A stretch of DNA of 64,000 bases from SPDF01 sp963699825 (GTDB taxonomy: Bacteria; Gemmatimonadota; Gemmatimonadetes; Gemmatimonadales; GWC2-71-9): NCBI GenBank assembly GCA_963699825.1, contig CAVOVI010000001.1:62001-126000 (forward strand), read 5' to 3'. The notes beneath the pieces were generated by a model. It was not told where the DNA came from. It did no database searches and saw only the letters and a list, made by a program, of their open reading frames with translations. Both the position numbers and the translations under genes were made by a program. Positions 1 to 10,512 of the stretch are shown here, in pieces (positions within the stretch are counted from its first letter, which is position 1; each line of letters begins with the position of its first letter).

Positions 1-197
1 ACATCCAGGTCCACGACGAGACCAACCGGCCGCTGGCCGGGATGCTCGCCGCCCTCGAGCCGCCCTTCCCGGTCGCCCTCGGCGTGCTCTACGCCGACCC
101 CGTCGAGAGCTACTCGGCGGCCCTGTACCGGAAGCAGCCGACGGGGACGCCCGATCTCGCGGCGCTGCTGAATCAGGGGAAGACGTGGACGGTCTAA
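1..197 (+). CDS. 2-oxoacid:ferredoxin oxidoreductase, beta subunit (C-terminal fragment)
   Basis: The reading frame that starts at base 3 is open to a TAA at 195-197 and encodes the last 64 residues of a protein cut by the window edge. The segments VHDETN, a following LA-ML stretch and PPFPVALGVLY resemble the end of the thiamine-diphosphate-binding beta subunit (KorB/PorB type) of 2-oxoglutarate or pyruvate ferredoxin oxidoreductases, which decarboxylate a 2-oxoacid to its acyl-CoA while reducing ferredoxin. The catalytic region lies outside the window, so the substrate cannot be decided. A hairpin follows the stop and probably ends the transcript. Confidence 0.7.
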   Translation, partial: IQVHDETNRPLAGMLAALEPPFPVALGVLYADPVESYSAALYRKQPTGTPDLAALLNQGKTWTV

Positions 198-208
198 GGG
201 CGGGGCCG

Positions 209-234
209 GTAGGCAGCGGGGCAGGGGGGCAGTA
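209..234 (+). repeat. G-rich intergenic repeat, copy A
   Basis: A G-rich tract built from short units of the form GGCAG plus GGG or GGGG. It resembles, in reverse complement, the tract at 290-325 and, in the same orientation, the tract at 62424-62460. It lies 11 bases after the upstream stop codon. Confidence 0.5.
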
Positions 235-240
235 ACAGCA

Positions 241-272
241 AAGGGGCAACCAGTGCATTCCGGTTGCCCCTT
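241..272. terminator. Bidirectional intrinsic-type hairpin between convergent genes
   Basis: A perfect 11-bp inverted repeat, AAGGGGCAACC (241-251) with GGTTGCCCCTT (262-272), encloses a 10-base loop. It sits between the end of the plus-strand oxidoreductase gene and the end of the minus-strand hppA. This is where a shared terminator is expected, although the U-tracts are short. Confidence 0.65.
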
Positions 273-289
273 GCGATGTCTCCCGCCGC

Positions 290-320
290 ACTGCCGTCTC
301 CTGTCTCCCTGCCTCCCCGC

Positions 321-325
<5 letters not shown>
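290..325 (-). repeat. G-rich intergenic repeat, copy B (inverted)
   Basis: On the plus strand this reads as a C-rich tract of CTGCC and CTCC units. Its reverse complement matches the style and end points of copy A, so the two tracts flank the terminator hairpin symmetrically. Its last bases overlap the hppA stop codon. Confidence 0.45.
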
Positions 326-2378
<2,053 letters not shown>

Positions 2379-2947
2379 TCAGCCTCCGTTATATCGGTTC
2401 ATGGCCGGCTCGATACCTTCCGCCAGCCAGCACTCGACGGCCTCGGCCATCGGGTCCAGCAGTTCCGTCAGCAGCGTCCACTCGTCGTCGGTGAACTCGT
2501 CGAGGACAAAGTCCGCGAGGTCCCGGCCGTCGGGGGGAGGGGGCCGACCCCGATCCGGAGCCGCGCGTAGTCCTGTCGCATCAGCGACCCTTCCACGCTC
2601 TTCAGGCCGTTGTGCCCTCCGGCCGACCCAGCGCCCCGGAGCCGAAACCGGCCCGCGGGCAGCGCCACGTCATCCACCAGCACGAGCAGGTCCTGCGCGG
2701 GGTCGAACCCCGGAAACGCACGGAGCGGGGCGAGTGCCGCCCCGCTCCGGTTCATGTAGGTCGTCGGCTTGATCAGCCGGATGTCCACCCCATCGCGCTG
2801 GCCGCTCGCCTCCCGGGCCCGTTCGGCCCGGCGGAACGCCCCGAGCCCCCAGCGCCGCGCCAGGTGATCGGCCAGGATGAACCCCGCGTTGTGGCGGGTC
2901 TGCTCGTATTCAGGACCCGGGTTGCCGAGTCCGAGGATGGCGCGCAG
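2379..2947 (-). CDS. pth: Peptidyl-tRNA hydrolase (one frame break; CTG start)
   Basis: Releases tRNA from prematurely dropped peptidyl-tRNA. The family signatures are present: ILGLGNPGPEYEQTRHNAGF at the N-terminus with the catalytic His in TRHNAGF, then KPTTYMNRSG, LVLVDDVALP and GGHNGLKS. The corrected length is about 189 residues, normal for the family. The frame changes once in a run of six Cs near 2535, where one C appears to be missing. No ATG, GTG or TTG lies in frame before LRAILG. The best start is CTG at 2947, seven bases after an AAGGAG ribosome site formed by the end of rplY. A consensus error in the start codon is the alternative. The gene lies between rplY and hppA with no real spacer. 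Confidence 0.85.
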
Positions 2948-2951
2948 AGCG

Positions 2952-3611
2952 TCACTCCTTGTCGTCGTCCTCGTCGTCCTCGCCCTTCGGCTTGCGGATC
3001 AACTCGGGTTCGACGGTCTCGTCTACCTCCGCCACCGCCGCCACTTCCTCGACACGCGGGGCCACGACCGTGCAGATCACGACGTTTTCGTCGTCGAGGA
3101 TCTCGCCCTTGGCCAGCGTGATGTCGCGCACGAAGATCGAGTGCCCGATGGCGAGGTTGGTGACGTCGACGTCGATGCTCGCCGGGATGTCGCCGGGGAG
3201 CGTGCGGATTTCGATGTCGCGGTGCACGAAGTCGAGCACGCCGCCGAAGTTCCGGACGCCGTCCGGCACGCCGTTGAGGTGGATCGCGACGCGCACGTCC
3301 ACTTCCTCGTCCGCATGGATCTCGTAGAGGTCGAGATGCACGATGGTCGAGGAGCGCAGCGCATGCCGCTGCAGGTCGCGCAGCAGCGCCTTGACCGGCG
3401 GACGCCCGTCGACGGTGACGTCGAGGATGGTGCTGGCGGACATCGTCGGCAGGAGCCGGGAGAGGTCGCCGGCGTCGATGGCGAGGGGCTCGGGCTCACG
3501 GCCGTGGCCGTAAATGACCGCCGGCACCTGGCCTGCGCGACGGAGCGCGCGGGCGGCTCCGGTTCCAGTCTGAGGGCGGGAGGCCGCCGTGAGGTTTACC
3601 TGTTGTGCCAT
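2952..3611 (-). CDS. rplY: 50S ribosomal protein L25/general stress protein Ctc
   Basis: A 219-residue long-form (CTC-type) L25, a 5S-rRNA-binding protein of the large subunit. The N-terminal L25 domain carries RRAGQVPAVIYGHG, and a C-terminal TL5/CTC beta domain carries LPGDIPASIDVDVTNL. The protein ends in a very acidic tail of Glu and Asp. It lies between prs and pth on the same strand, an order seen in many bacteria. The stop codon region supplies the ribosome site of pth. Confidence 0.93.
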   Translation of the reverse strand: MAQQVNLTAASRPQTGTGAARALRRAGQVPAVIYGHGREPEPLAIDAGDLSRLLPTMSASTILDVTVDGRPPVKALLRDLQRHALRSSTIVHLDLYEIHADEEVDVRVAIHLNGVPDGVRNFGGVLDFVHRDIEIRTLPGDIPASIDVDVTNLAIGHSIFVRDITLAKGEILDDENVVICTVVAPRVEEVAAVAEVDETVEPELIRKPKGEDDEDDDKE

Positions 3612-3651
3612 GGTCCGATCCTTCGAGGTAATGGGCGCCGCAGCGGCACCC

Positions 3652-4605
3652 TCAATCGAACAGCGAGCTGACCGACTGGTCGCTGTGGGTGTAGCCGATC
3701 GCCTTGGCCAGGAGGCCGGCGATCGAGAGTACGGTCAACTGCTCAAAATGCCGTTCCGGCGGAATGGCGATCGTGTTCGTGACCACCACTTCCTTGACGC
3801 CCGACGTCGACAGCCGTTCGACGGCCGGCCCCGACAGCAGCGCGTGCGTCGCGCAGCAGTACACGTCGTTGGCGCCGAGTCGCTTCAAGGCGCGCACCGC
3901 TTCCGACATGGTGCCCGCCGTGTCGATCATGTCGTCCGGGATGACGCAATCCCGGTCCTTCACTTCGCCGACCACGTTGACGACTTCGGCGATGTTGGCC
4001 GACGGCCGCCGCTTGTCGATGATGGCCAGCGTCGCGTTCAGCCGCTTGGCGAACCCGCGGGCCATCTTGGCCGAGCCGACGTCGGGCGCCACCACCACCG
4101 GGTCCTTCAGGCGCTTCTGCCGGAAGTGGTTCACGAACACCGGCGCCGCGTACAGGTGGTCCACCGGAATGTCGAAGAACCCCTGCATCTGGTGCTGGTG
4201 GAAGTCCATCCCCAGCACCCGGTCCGCTCCCGCCATCGTCACCATGTTCGCGATCAGCCTGGCGCTGATCGCCACCCGCGGCTGGTCCTTGCGGTCCTGC
4301 CGGGCGTACCCGAAGTAGGGAACCACCGGGGTGACCCGCGCCGCGCTCGCCCGCTTGGCCGCGTCCATGAGGAGCAGCAGCTCCATCAGGTTGTCGGCCG
4401 GCGGATTGGTGGGCTGGATGATGTACACATCCCGGCCACGCACGTTTTCGTCGATCTTGACGAAGATCTCGCCGTCGGCGAACCGCTTGATCGTCACCTT
4501 GCACAGCGGCTGACCGAGGTGCTGCGCCACTTCTTCCGCGAGCGGCCTGTTGGCCGTCCCGCTGAGGAGTAACATCTGGCTGCGATCCAAAGAAATCTGC
4601 GCCAT
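3652..4605 (-). CDS. prs: Ribose-phosphate pyrophosphokinase
   Basis: Makes PRPP from ribose 5-phosphate and ATP for purine, pyrimidine, His, Trp and NAD synthesis. The 317-residue length is typical of class I enzymes. Visible motifs are the N-terminal KRFADGEIFVKI segment, YIIQPTNPPADNLMELLLL, the regulatory-flexible-loop region YARQDRKDQPR, and the PRPP-binding loop DDMIDTAGT. It lies downstream of tRNA-Gln and upstream of rplY on the same strand and is probably co-transcribed with rplY and pth. Confidence 0.96.
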   Translation of the reverse strand: MAQISLDRSQMLLLSGTANRPLAEEVAQHLGQPLCKVTIKRFADGEIFVKIDENVRGRDVYIIQPTNPPADNLMELLLLMDAAKRASAARVTPVVPYFGYARQDRKDQPRVAISARLIANMVTMAGADRVLGMDFHQHQMQGFFDIPVDHLYAAPVFVNHFRQKRLKDPVVVAPDVGSAKMARGFAKRLNATLAIIDKRRPSANIAEVVNVVGEVKDRDCVIPDDMIDTAGTMSEAVRALKRLGANDVYCCATHALLSGPAVERLSTSGVKEVVVTNTIAIPPERHFEQLTVLSIAGLLAKAIGYTHSDQSVSSLFD

Positions 4606-4681
4606 AGAGCCCTCAAATCTAACCGGGCGAACTGGGGAGAGTCAACTCGTGCGGGGACAACAGGATCCGCAGGTGGGAGGA

Positions 4682-4752
4682 TTGGCCCTGGTGGATTCGA
4701 ACCACCATTCGCAGATCCAAAGTCTGCTGTCCTGCCATTGGACGAAGGGCCA
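4682..4752 (-). tRNA. tRNA-Gln (anticodon TTG)
   Basis: On the minus strand the 7-bp acceptor stem TGGCCCT/AGGGCCA, the T-arm GGTGGTTCGAATCCACC and an anticodon stem-loop with CTTTGGA (anticodon TTG) form a complete cloverleaf of about 71 bases. It lies between ispE and prs on the same strand. CCA is not clearly encoded. Confidence 0.9.
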
Positions 4753-4800
4753 GAGAATCCAAAGGTAAAGCATTGTCGCGGCAGGAGAAAGGACCGAGGC

Positions 4801-5666
4801 CTAGCCTCCGGCGGTCACCTCGATCAGCCGCCCGTGCTTCCGGCCGAGCATCATCGCGGCGTCGGTCCGGTCCGTCGCATTCCGGTAGACCGCCAGGAAC
4901 GCCGAGCCCGAGCCGGTCAGCCGGCAGAGCAGGGGGCGAGTGCCCGCCAGCGCCTCGAAGGCCGCCTTCAGCCCTGGTCGCTTGGCGAAGAGGGCGGCCT
5001 CGAAGTCGTTGCCGGCCATCCGCGCAATATCTCCCCAGCTCCGCAGCGCCCCGAGATCGAGCGCCAGCCCGCCTCGCCGGCTCGCGTCCCTTCCCTCGTC
5101 GATCCAGGCATACGCCTCGGCCGTCGGCATCCCCTCGGCGGGCGACGAGCAGGAGGGCCGGGGCGGCGGGGAGCGGGGGGAGACGGAGCATCCGCTCACC
5201 GTGCCCCCAGGCGAGAGCGAGCCGGGCCTCGCTCAGGAAGAAGGGGACATCGCTCCCGAGCCGGGCGGCAAACTGGAGGAGCTCGTGACGGGGCACGGCG
5301 TTGCCGGCCAGTTGGTTGGTCAGCGATCAGCGCGGCCGCCGCATCGCTCGATCCGCCGCCAAGTCCCGCCTGCATCGGGATGCGCTTCTCGAGCGTCAGG
5401 TGGACGCCGAACTTCCTCCCGGTGGCGTGGAGCACCATCTCGGCTGCGCGCACCGCCAGGTTGTCGGCCGCGGGCCCGACGTCCGCGCCGAGCACCTCAA
5501 TGGTGGTCTCGCCGCCGTCCCGCCGCTCCGCCGTCAACTCGTCGGCGAGATCCAGCAGACAGAAGAGCGTCTCGATGCCGTGGTATCCCGTCGACTCCCT
5601 GGCGAGGACCCGCAGGAAGAGGTTGGCCTTGGCCGGGGCGCGCATGGTGACCGTCGCGTCAGGCAT
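4801..5666 (-). CDS. ispE: 4-diphosphocytidyl-2-C-methyl-D-erythritol kinase (two frame breaks)
   Basis: GHMP kinase of the MEP isoprenoid pathway that phosphorylates CDP-ME at the 2-position. The N-terminus has APAKANLFLRVL. The ATP-binding loop is MQAGLGGGSSDAAAAL, and the C-terminal GHMP motif is RLTGSGSAFLAVY. The corrected length is about 287 residues. Two one-base insertions break the frame near 5326 (inside the LIA-NQLAGN region) and near 5150 (before PAEGMPTAEAYAW). The ATG at 5666 overlaps the end of the upstream membrane-protein gene by 8 bases. Confidence 0.9.
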
Positions 5667-6679
5667 CGGAGGGAGCCTCCCGCGCCGTCGCCCCGAGCCC
5701 AAGCCCGGTCCTGGTGGCCGACCAGACACCGAGCACGGTGATCGGAACGAAGGTCGTGATGTGGTATCCGACCGCGTAGGCCACCGCCTGGCTCGCGCCG
5801 ATGCCGTAGAGGGCGAGGACCGCGATGATGGCGGCTTCGAAGGGGCCGACATAGCCGGGTGCCGAGGGGATGGCGATTCCGAAGGCGAGAACACCCTGCA
5901 GCACGACGGCGCCGGTGTAGCTGACCGGGAGGTCGAAGGCCACGAACGCCAGGTAGAACGAGAGTGCGTTGACGAGCCAGAGCACCACCGACCAGACGAT
6001 CACGCCGATCAGGCGCGATGGCGACTGCAGCACGGCAAGGCCCTGGCGGATCCCCTCGATCAGCTCGATCAGGCGCAGTGCGATCTTGTCCGAGGGGATG
6101 ATGCGGCGCACCACGCGCCTCTGCCGCCCGAGGGAAGGCCACGACCAGGCCGGCGCAGACCAGCGCGGCCAGCGCGAGCAGGCCCGCGGTCGTCGCGGCC
6201 TGCTGTACCGGGATGCCGGCCACCGAGAGCCCCGGTGGCATGCCCGGACTGAGCAACGCCAGCGCCAGGAGGCCAACCACCGTCAGGGCATCGAAGACGC
6301 GCTCGACTGCGACCGACGCGAGCGAGGTCGTGAGCCGGGCGCCGGTCAGGCGGCTGGCCACCACGGTCCGCACCACCTCACCAGCCCGGAAGGGGAGGAG
6401 GTTGTTGGCCGCGAACCCCATCGCGATGGCATGCCAGAGTGGCGTCCAGGGGTAGGCCGCACCGTCCTCCCTACGCAGGAGGAGGCGCCAGCGGAAGAGG
6501 CGGAGCGGGAAGAGGCACGTGGCGACGAGAACCGCCGAGAGCAGCCAGCCCAGCCGGACGGCGCGGAGGTACGCGAGCGCCTCGGCGAAGTCGACGTCGC
6601 GGAAGGCCCACCAGAGCAGCAGGGCGGAGAGGGTGATGGCGAGGAGCAGCTGCCACACCCGGTGACGCGATCCGGTCAA
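5659..6679 (-). CDS. YbhN/UPF0104-type integral membrane protein (LPG synthase TM-domain family; one frame break)
   Basis: About 339 residues with many hydrophobic helices. Family signatures are FAANNLLPFRAGEVVR in the first half, VERVFDAL in the middle and IPSAPGYVGPFEAAI near the end. These match the lysylphosphatidylglycerol synthase/flippase transmembrane domain family, proposed to move or modify lipid intermediates in the inner membrane. The substrate here is unknown. One extra base near 6134 shifts the frame between the AFPRAAE and VVRRIIPSDK segments. It overlaps ispE by 8 bases and the upstream HPt-like gene by 4 bases. Co-expression with isoprenoid synthesis makes a prenyl-lipid link possible, but that is inference. 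Confidence 0.8.
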
Positions 6680-8333
6680 GCGGAGGGCTCGAGCGCCAGC
6701 GGGACGAGGTCGAGCAGCTCGTCAAGGAGAGGTCGGATGCTGCCGAGCTGCGCGCCGGCCTTGAGGAGGTCAGCAAGGTCTCGGCGGACGACGTCGGCAC
6801 GGCGCAGGGCGGCATCGCCGCGATAGAGCAGGGTTCCGATGTCGACGGCCTCCTCCATCGGTGGGGCCGGGGCCGGGGCCGCGGGTGGCGGCACAGAGGT
6901 GCGCGCCGCGCCATTGCCGGATGTTCGGCCCCGCGCACCCGAGAGGCGCGCAAAGGTGAGGAAGCTTCCCGCGAGGGAGCCATCTTCAACCGCCTCGACC
7001 GGGGGGAGCACATCCGATTCCGCAGTCGGTGCGAGTTCCTCCACCGGAATGATGTCGTCATCGGGGGCCAGGGACTCGATCGGCACGATATCGTCGGGCA
7101 CCTGACCGAGGACCGCCGCCAGTCCAGCCAGCTCCGTCGATGCCTGCTCAGGGTCGCTCCGCGGGCCGAGGCCCCGGATGAGGGTACCGGCGGAACGGAG
7201 TGCCGCGCCAAACCCACCCGGATCACCGGCGGCAGTGCCGCTGACGATGGCGAGACGGACCGCCCTCGCGAAACTGTCGAGCCCATGACCGATGGTCGCG
7301 GCCGAGGTGAGGCGAGGGGAGTCGAGGGCCCCGGTCAGACTGAAGAGGCGGAGGTCCCGCTGGGTGTCCGTTTCCGCGCGGTCGAGCTCATCGGCGGCGT
7401 GTACCAGGAATTCCCCATGGGTGAGGAGCTCAACCGACCCGAGCGTCACCGGGGACGGCTGTTCCGGCGGCGTCCCGGTCTGCACGATGCTCGGCTGGCC
7501 GATGGGGCAGAGGGTCTCGATCCCCACGACATCCCGGTCGTCAGCGAGGCGCTGGATCAGGAGCACGGCAAAGTGCCGGGCTTCGGGTGCATCGGGTTCG
7601 GGGCGCCCGTGGTCGGCCACATCCCGGGAGGCGCGGGTGAGTGCCTGCGCCGCCGCCTCGAAGACTCCACTGACATCCTTGGGCGGTGCCGCGGTTCGGA
7701 GGAGCTCGCCGACGGCCATCTCGAGACTGTCCAGCAGTTCGGGCAGGGGAGCGAGGTCGGCGAGGGCCGCCAGGCCGCGAAGGGACTGCATCCGGCGGAG
7801 AATGTTGTGGAGGGGATCGCGCGCGCGGGGATCGGCTTCCAGTGCCCGGGCTGCGCGATCGAGTGCACTGGCGACGAGCGCGCCTTCGCGGGCCACGAAC
7901 GCGCGCACACCTGCGTTCAACTCGCCGCGACTTCTGGTCGGTGGGCGGCTTCCCTCCGGCGGGCGGCCGCTGATGGACTCCAGCGCGCGCGAGAGCTTCT
8001 CGGCGCGGGCGGTGTCACTGGCGGTCCATTCACGAGCTTGCCGCACCAGCCCCTTCAGGTCATCCACCGACTGCCCGACGACCTCGGCGAGGGCGGCGTC
8101 CCAGGCGAAGACGCGCTCCTGGAATGCGCGTGCCACCCCTTCGAGCGCGCCCGGCCGCCCTCGTGATTTCCGGCTGATTGGCCATGAGCGCAGAGCCGCG
8201 CAGGGCGCGGGCAGAAGCGGACGAATTCCTCGGGAGGCGGGCCACCGTCGGCAGCCGCCAGCCGGGCGAGCCGCTCGAGGTATTCGCCGGCCTCCAGCGC
8301 GAAGAAGTCAGTCGGGCCGAGGGGATTGGGCAT
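6676..8333 (-). CDS. HPt-like domain protein of unknown function (two frame breaks)
   Basis: About 551 residues after removal of two one-base insertions near 8215 and 8145. The N-terminus FFALEAGEYLERLARL followed by ALRGSALMANQ has the layout of a histidine phosphotransfer (HPt/CheA P1) domain, but the position of the phosphorylated His (usual H-x-L-K-G-S) is occupied by Arg. The middle is Ala/Arg-rich and helical. The region around 7020-7090 has two acidic repeats of the form DDIVPIESLAPDD, and a Pro/Ala linker precedes a final helical segment. There is no signal peptide. It may be a signalling scaffold, but I cannot assign a partner or role. It overlaps pdxJ by 26 bases at one end and the YbhN-type gene by 4 at the other. 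Confidence 0.6.
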
Positions 8334-9099
8334 GTCGAACCAAGTTAGGGTGTGGAGCGTTCCCGGGAAAGGTTCGGGGGCCGACTCCGTCGATCAGCCG
8401 CCTCATCTCCCGCACCGCCGTCTCCATCCCATCGAAGAGGGCACGGCTGACGATGCTGTGGCCGATGTTGAGCTCCTCGATCTCGGGAACCGCGGCGACC
8501 CCCTGCACGTTCAGGTACGTGAGTCCATGACCGGCGTGGACGGCCAGGCCGAGTTCGCTGGCGTGCCGGGCGGCCTCGCGGAGCTGTTCGAGTGCGGCAT
8601 CCCCCTCGCGCCACCGGTGTGCGTACTCCCCGGTATGGAGCTCGATGGCCGGGACGCCGAGGTCCTTGGCGGCGTCGATCACGTCGAGGACGGGATCGAT
8701 GAAGAGGCTGACCTGGCATCCCGCCTCGTCGAGGCGCCGGATGGTGTCCCGGAGTCGCCCGTCGCGCGAGCTGACGCGGAGCCCTCCCTCAGTGGTCACC
8801 TCCTCGCGGCGCTCCGGCACGAGGGTGGCCTGAAGGGGACGGAGGCGGCAGGCCAGCGCGACGATCTCGTCGCTGGTGGCCAGCTCGAAGTTGAGCGGGG
8901 CAGGGAGGGACTCCGCCAGCGCGATGACATCCGCGTCCTGGATGTGGCGGCGGTCCTCGCGGAGATGCACGGTGATCCCGTCGGCTCCGCCCGCCATCGC
9001 GGCGCGTGCGGCGGCCAGCGGTTCGGGCTCATCGGTCCGTCGGGCCTGACGGACGGTGGCGACGTGATCGATGTTGACGTACAACCTGACTGGCGTCAT
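8308..9099 (-). CDS. pdxJ: Pyridoxine 5'-phosphate synthase
   Basis: Last step of the DXP-dependent vitamin B6 pathway: it condenses 3-amino-2-oxopropyl phosphate with 1-deoxyxylulose 5-phosphate. The start RLYVNIDHVATVRQAR, GADGITVHLREDRRHI, NFELATSDEI, SLFIDP and the C-terminal AGHGLTYLNVQ and EELNIGHSIVS motifs are intact. I prefer the ATG at 9099 (MTPVRLYVNID) to the one at 9108. About 20 residues after LIDG look unlike the family and overlap the next gene, so the true stop might lie slightly earlier. First gene of a long minus-strand run. Confidence 0.93.
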   Translation of the reverse strand: MTPVRLYVNIDHVATVRQARRTDEPEPLAAARAAMAGGADGITVHLREDRRHIQDADVIALAESLPAPLNFELATSDEIVALACRLRPLQATLVPERREEVTTEGGLRVSSRDGRLRDTIRRLDEAGCQVSLFIDPVLDVIDAAKDLGVPAIELHTGEYAHRWREGDAALEQLREAARHASELGLAVHAGHGLTYLNVQGVAAVPEIEELNIGHSIVSRALFDGMETAVREMRRLIDGVGPRTFPGNAPHPNLVRHAQSPRPD

Positions 9100-9153
9100 T
9101 GCTCGCACTCCGCGCGCGGTTTACGTTTCGTGCAGTCAACTTCACAAGGCGGA

Positions 9154-9620
9154 ATGCCCGTGACACTGCGCTGGATTCCCTGTGTACTGCTCGTTGCGGC
9201 CTGTGCCGGAGGTAGCGGCAGCGGGACCGGCACGCCGATGGCCGAATCGCTCTCCCGAGACGACCGTCAAGGCGTTCCTGGCGGCGGCGAGGGACACCAA
9301 TCTCACGCTCATGGCGAGCTACTGGGGCGGTTCTTCGGGCCCGGCCGCCACGAGCAAGCAGCCCCCGGACTACGAGAAGCGGATCCGCGTCCTGCAGAAG
9401 TACCTGGTCAGCGACTCGGCCAAGGTCGCCAGCCTCGGCACGGTGGACGGGCACCCGGACCAGATCATGGTGCGGATGCGGATGTTCGTGGGCAACTGCC
9501 AGAACTCCGTGCCGTTCATCGTGGGCAAGTGGAAGGACCAGTACATCATCAATGACGTCGACATCACGATGACGGCCACCCCGGGCCGGCCCTGCGACGA
9601 CACAGGGGAACCAGATGTAG
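9154..9620 (+). CDS. Small putative lipoprotein (two probable frame breaks)
   Basis: Starts at ATG 9154 after an AAGGCGG ribosome site. The first residues MPVTLRWIPCVLLVAACAGG form a lipoprotein signal with a VAAC lipobox. After one inserted base near 9263 the protein continues as ETTVKAFLAAARDTNLTLMA, SYWGGSSGPA and VRMRMFVGNCQNSVPF. A second shift near 9595 would lead to the TAG at 9618-9620. Without it the frame runs antisense through mce, which is implausible. The corrected length is about 154 residues. The family is not recognised. It is probably envelope-anchored. Confidence 0.6.
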
Positions 9621-9640
9621 GATGTCCGCGTCCGGCAGAC

Positions 9641-10037
9641 TCACTCGGTGAGCTCGATCAGGATGCCGGCGGTGGACTTTGGGTGGAGGAATGCAATGCG
9701 ACAGCCGCCCGCGCCGATCCGGGGCGTCTCGTCGACCAGGCGATAGCCGGCCTGCGCGGGCCTGGAGCAGGGCGGCGTCGAGGTCAGGCACCCGGTAGCA
9801 GACGTGGTGGATTCCGGGGCCGCGGCGCTCGATGAATTTGGCGATGGGCGATTCGGGGTCTCGCGCCTCGAGCAGCTCCACCTCCGACTCGCCGAAGGGG
9901 AGCGACACGATGGTGGCCCCGTCGGCGACTTCGGCCGGATGGGGTGTAAGACCGAGGACATCACGATAGAACTGCAGGGCCTCGTCGAGACTCTTGACCG
10001 CGATCCCGATATGGGCGATGCGAGGGGCATCCGGCAC
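9641..10037 (-). CDS. mce: Methylmalonyl-CoA epimerase (one frame break)
   Basis: VOC/glyoxalase-fold enzyme that interconverts (R)- and (S)-methylmalonyl-CoA in propionate and branched-chain catabolism. The start RIAHIGIAVKSLDEALQFYR, SEVELLEARDPESPIAKFIE, PGIHHVCYRVPDL and the end IAFLHPKSTAGILIELTE match the family, with metal ligands in the HIGI, GIHH and ELTE segments. The corrected length is about 131 residues. One extra base near 9765 separates the LLQARA and GYRLVDETPRIGAGG halves. The GTG at 10037 has GGAGT upstream. It is transcribed away from trxA. Confidence 0.9.
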
Positions 10038-10059
10038 TGGGACTCCGGCGTGGCAGGTG

Positions 10060-10078
10060 AGTTGAGTAGAACTTAACT
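10060..10078. promoter_or_regulatory. Imperfect dyad in the mce-trxA divergent spacer
   Basis: AGTTGAG and CTTAACT face each other across five bases with one mismatch. The dyad lies in the short spacer between divergent genes, so it could be an operator or part of a promoter. No regulator is recognised. Confidence 0.3.
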
Positions 10079-10104
10079 GCGGGATGCGCGACCGCGCATC
10101 CCGC
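10079..10104. promoter_or_regulatory. Perfect 11-bp hairpin upstream of trxA
   Basis: GCGGGATGCGC (10079-10089), loop GACC, GCGCATCCCGC (10094-10104). It lies 25 bases before the trxA start and would sit in the 5' leader of trxA or immediately upstream of the mce promoter. There is no following U-tract, so it is not an obvious terminator. Confidence 0.45.
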
Positions 10105-10128
10105 CGCACACTGAGAGGGTAGACGCAC

Positions 10129-10461
10129 ATGGGGAAGAACACGATTGACGTAACCGAGAGCACCTTCGCCTCCGAAGTGGAGCAGCACAAGGGACTGGTG
10201 CTTGTGGATTTCTGGGCCGCCTGGTGCGGGCCCTGCCAGGTCATCGCTCCGTCGCTGGAGCAGCTCGCCGAGGAGTACACCGGCAAGGTTCGGATCACGA
10301 AGCTCGATGTCGATGCGAACCAGCGGGTGGCGGCACGGTTCAACATCCGGTCGATTCCGGCGCTCCTCTTCTTCAAGGACGGTAAGCACGTCGATACCGT
10401 GATCGGCGCCGTGCCCAAGCCGGCCATCGCGTCGAAGATTCAGCACCACCTCGCGGCGTAA
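10129..10461 (+). CDS. trxA: Thioredoxin
   Basis: A 110-residue cytosolic thioredoxin that reduces protein disulfides. The active site is WAAWCGPC, followed by the cis-Pro segment FNIRSIPALLFFKDG and the C-terminal helix ending in IQHHLAA. The length is typical. It appears to be transcribed alone or to read through to the next plus-strand genes. The spacer after it holds only a short GC-rich stem at 10474-10497. Confidence 0.96.
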   Translation: MGKNTIDVTESTFASEVEQHKGLVLVDFWAAWCGPCQVIAPSLEQLAEEYTGKVRITKLDVDANQRVAARFNIRSIPALLFFKDGKHVDTVIGAVPKPAIASKIQHHLAA

Positions 10462-10473
10462 GGCGCCGCCGTT

Positions 10474-10497
10474 CGGGCCGCTCAACCGGGCGGCCCG
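10474..10497 (+). terminator. Weak GC stem after trxA
   Basis: CGGGCCG and CGGCCCG face each other around a 10-base centre. No U-tract follows, so it may attenuate rather than stop transcription into the following gene. Confidence 0.3.
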
Positions 10498-10512
10498 CCC
10501 CGCCGAGGGTCT

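Noticed and set aside
9621..9835. Extension of the 9154 lipoprotein to the stop at 9835
   Set aside because: It would run antisense through most of the conserved 3' half of mce with unnatural composition. A second one-base break and the TAG at 9618-9620 are more likely.
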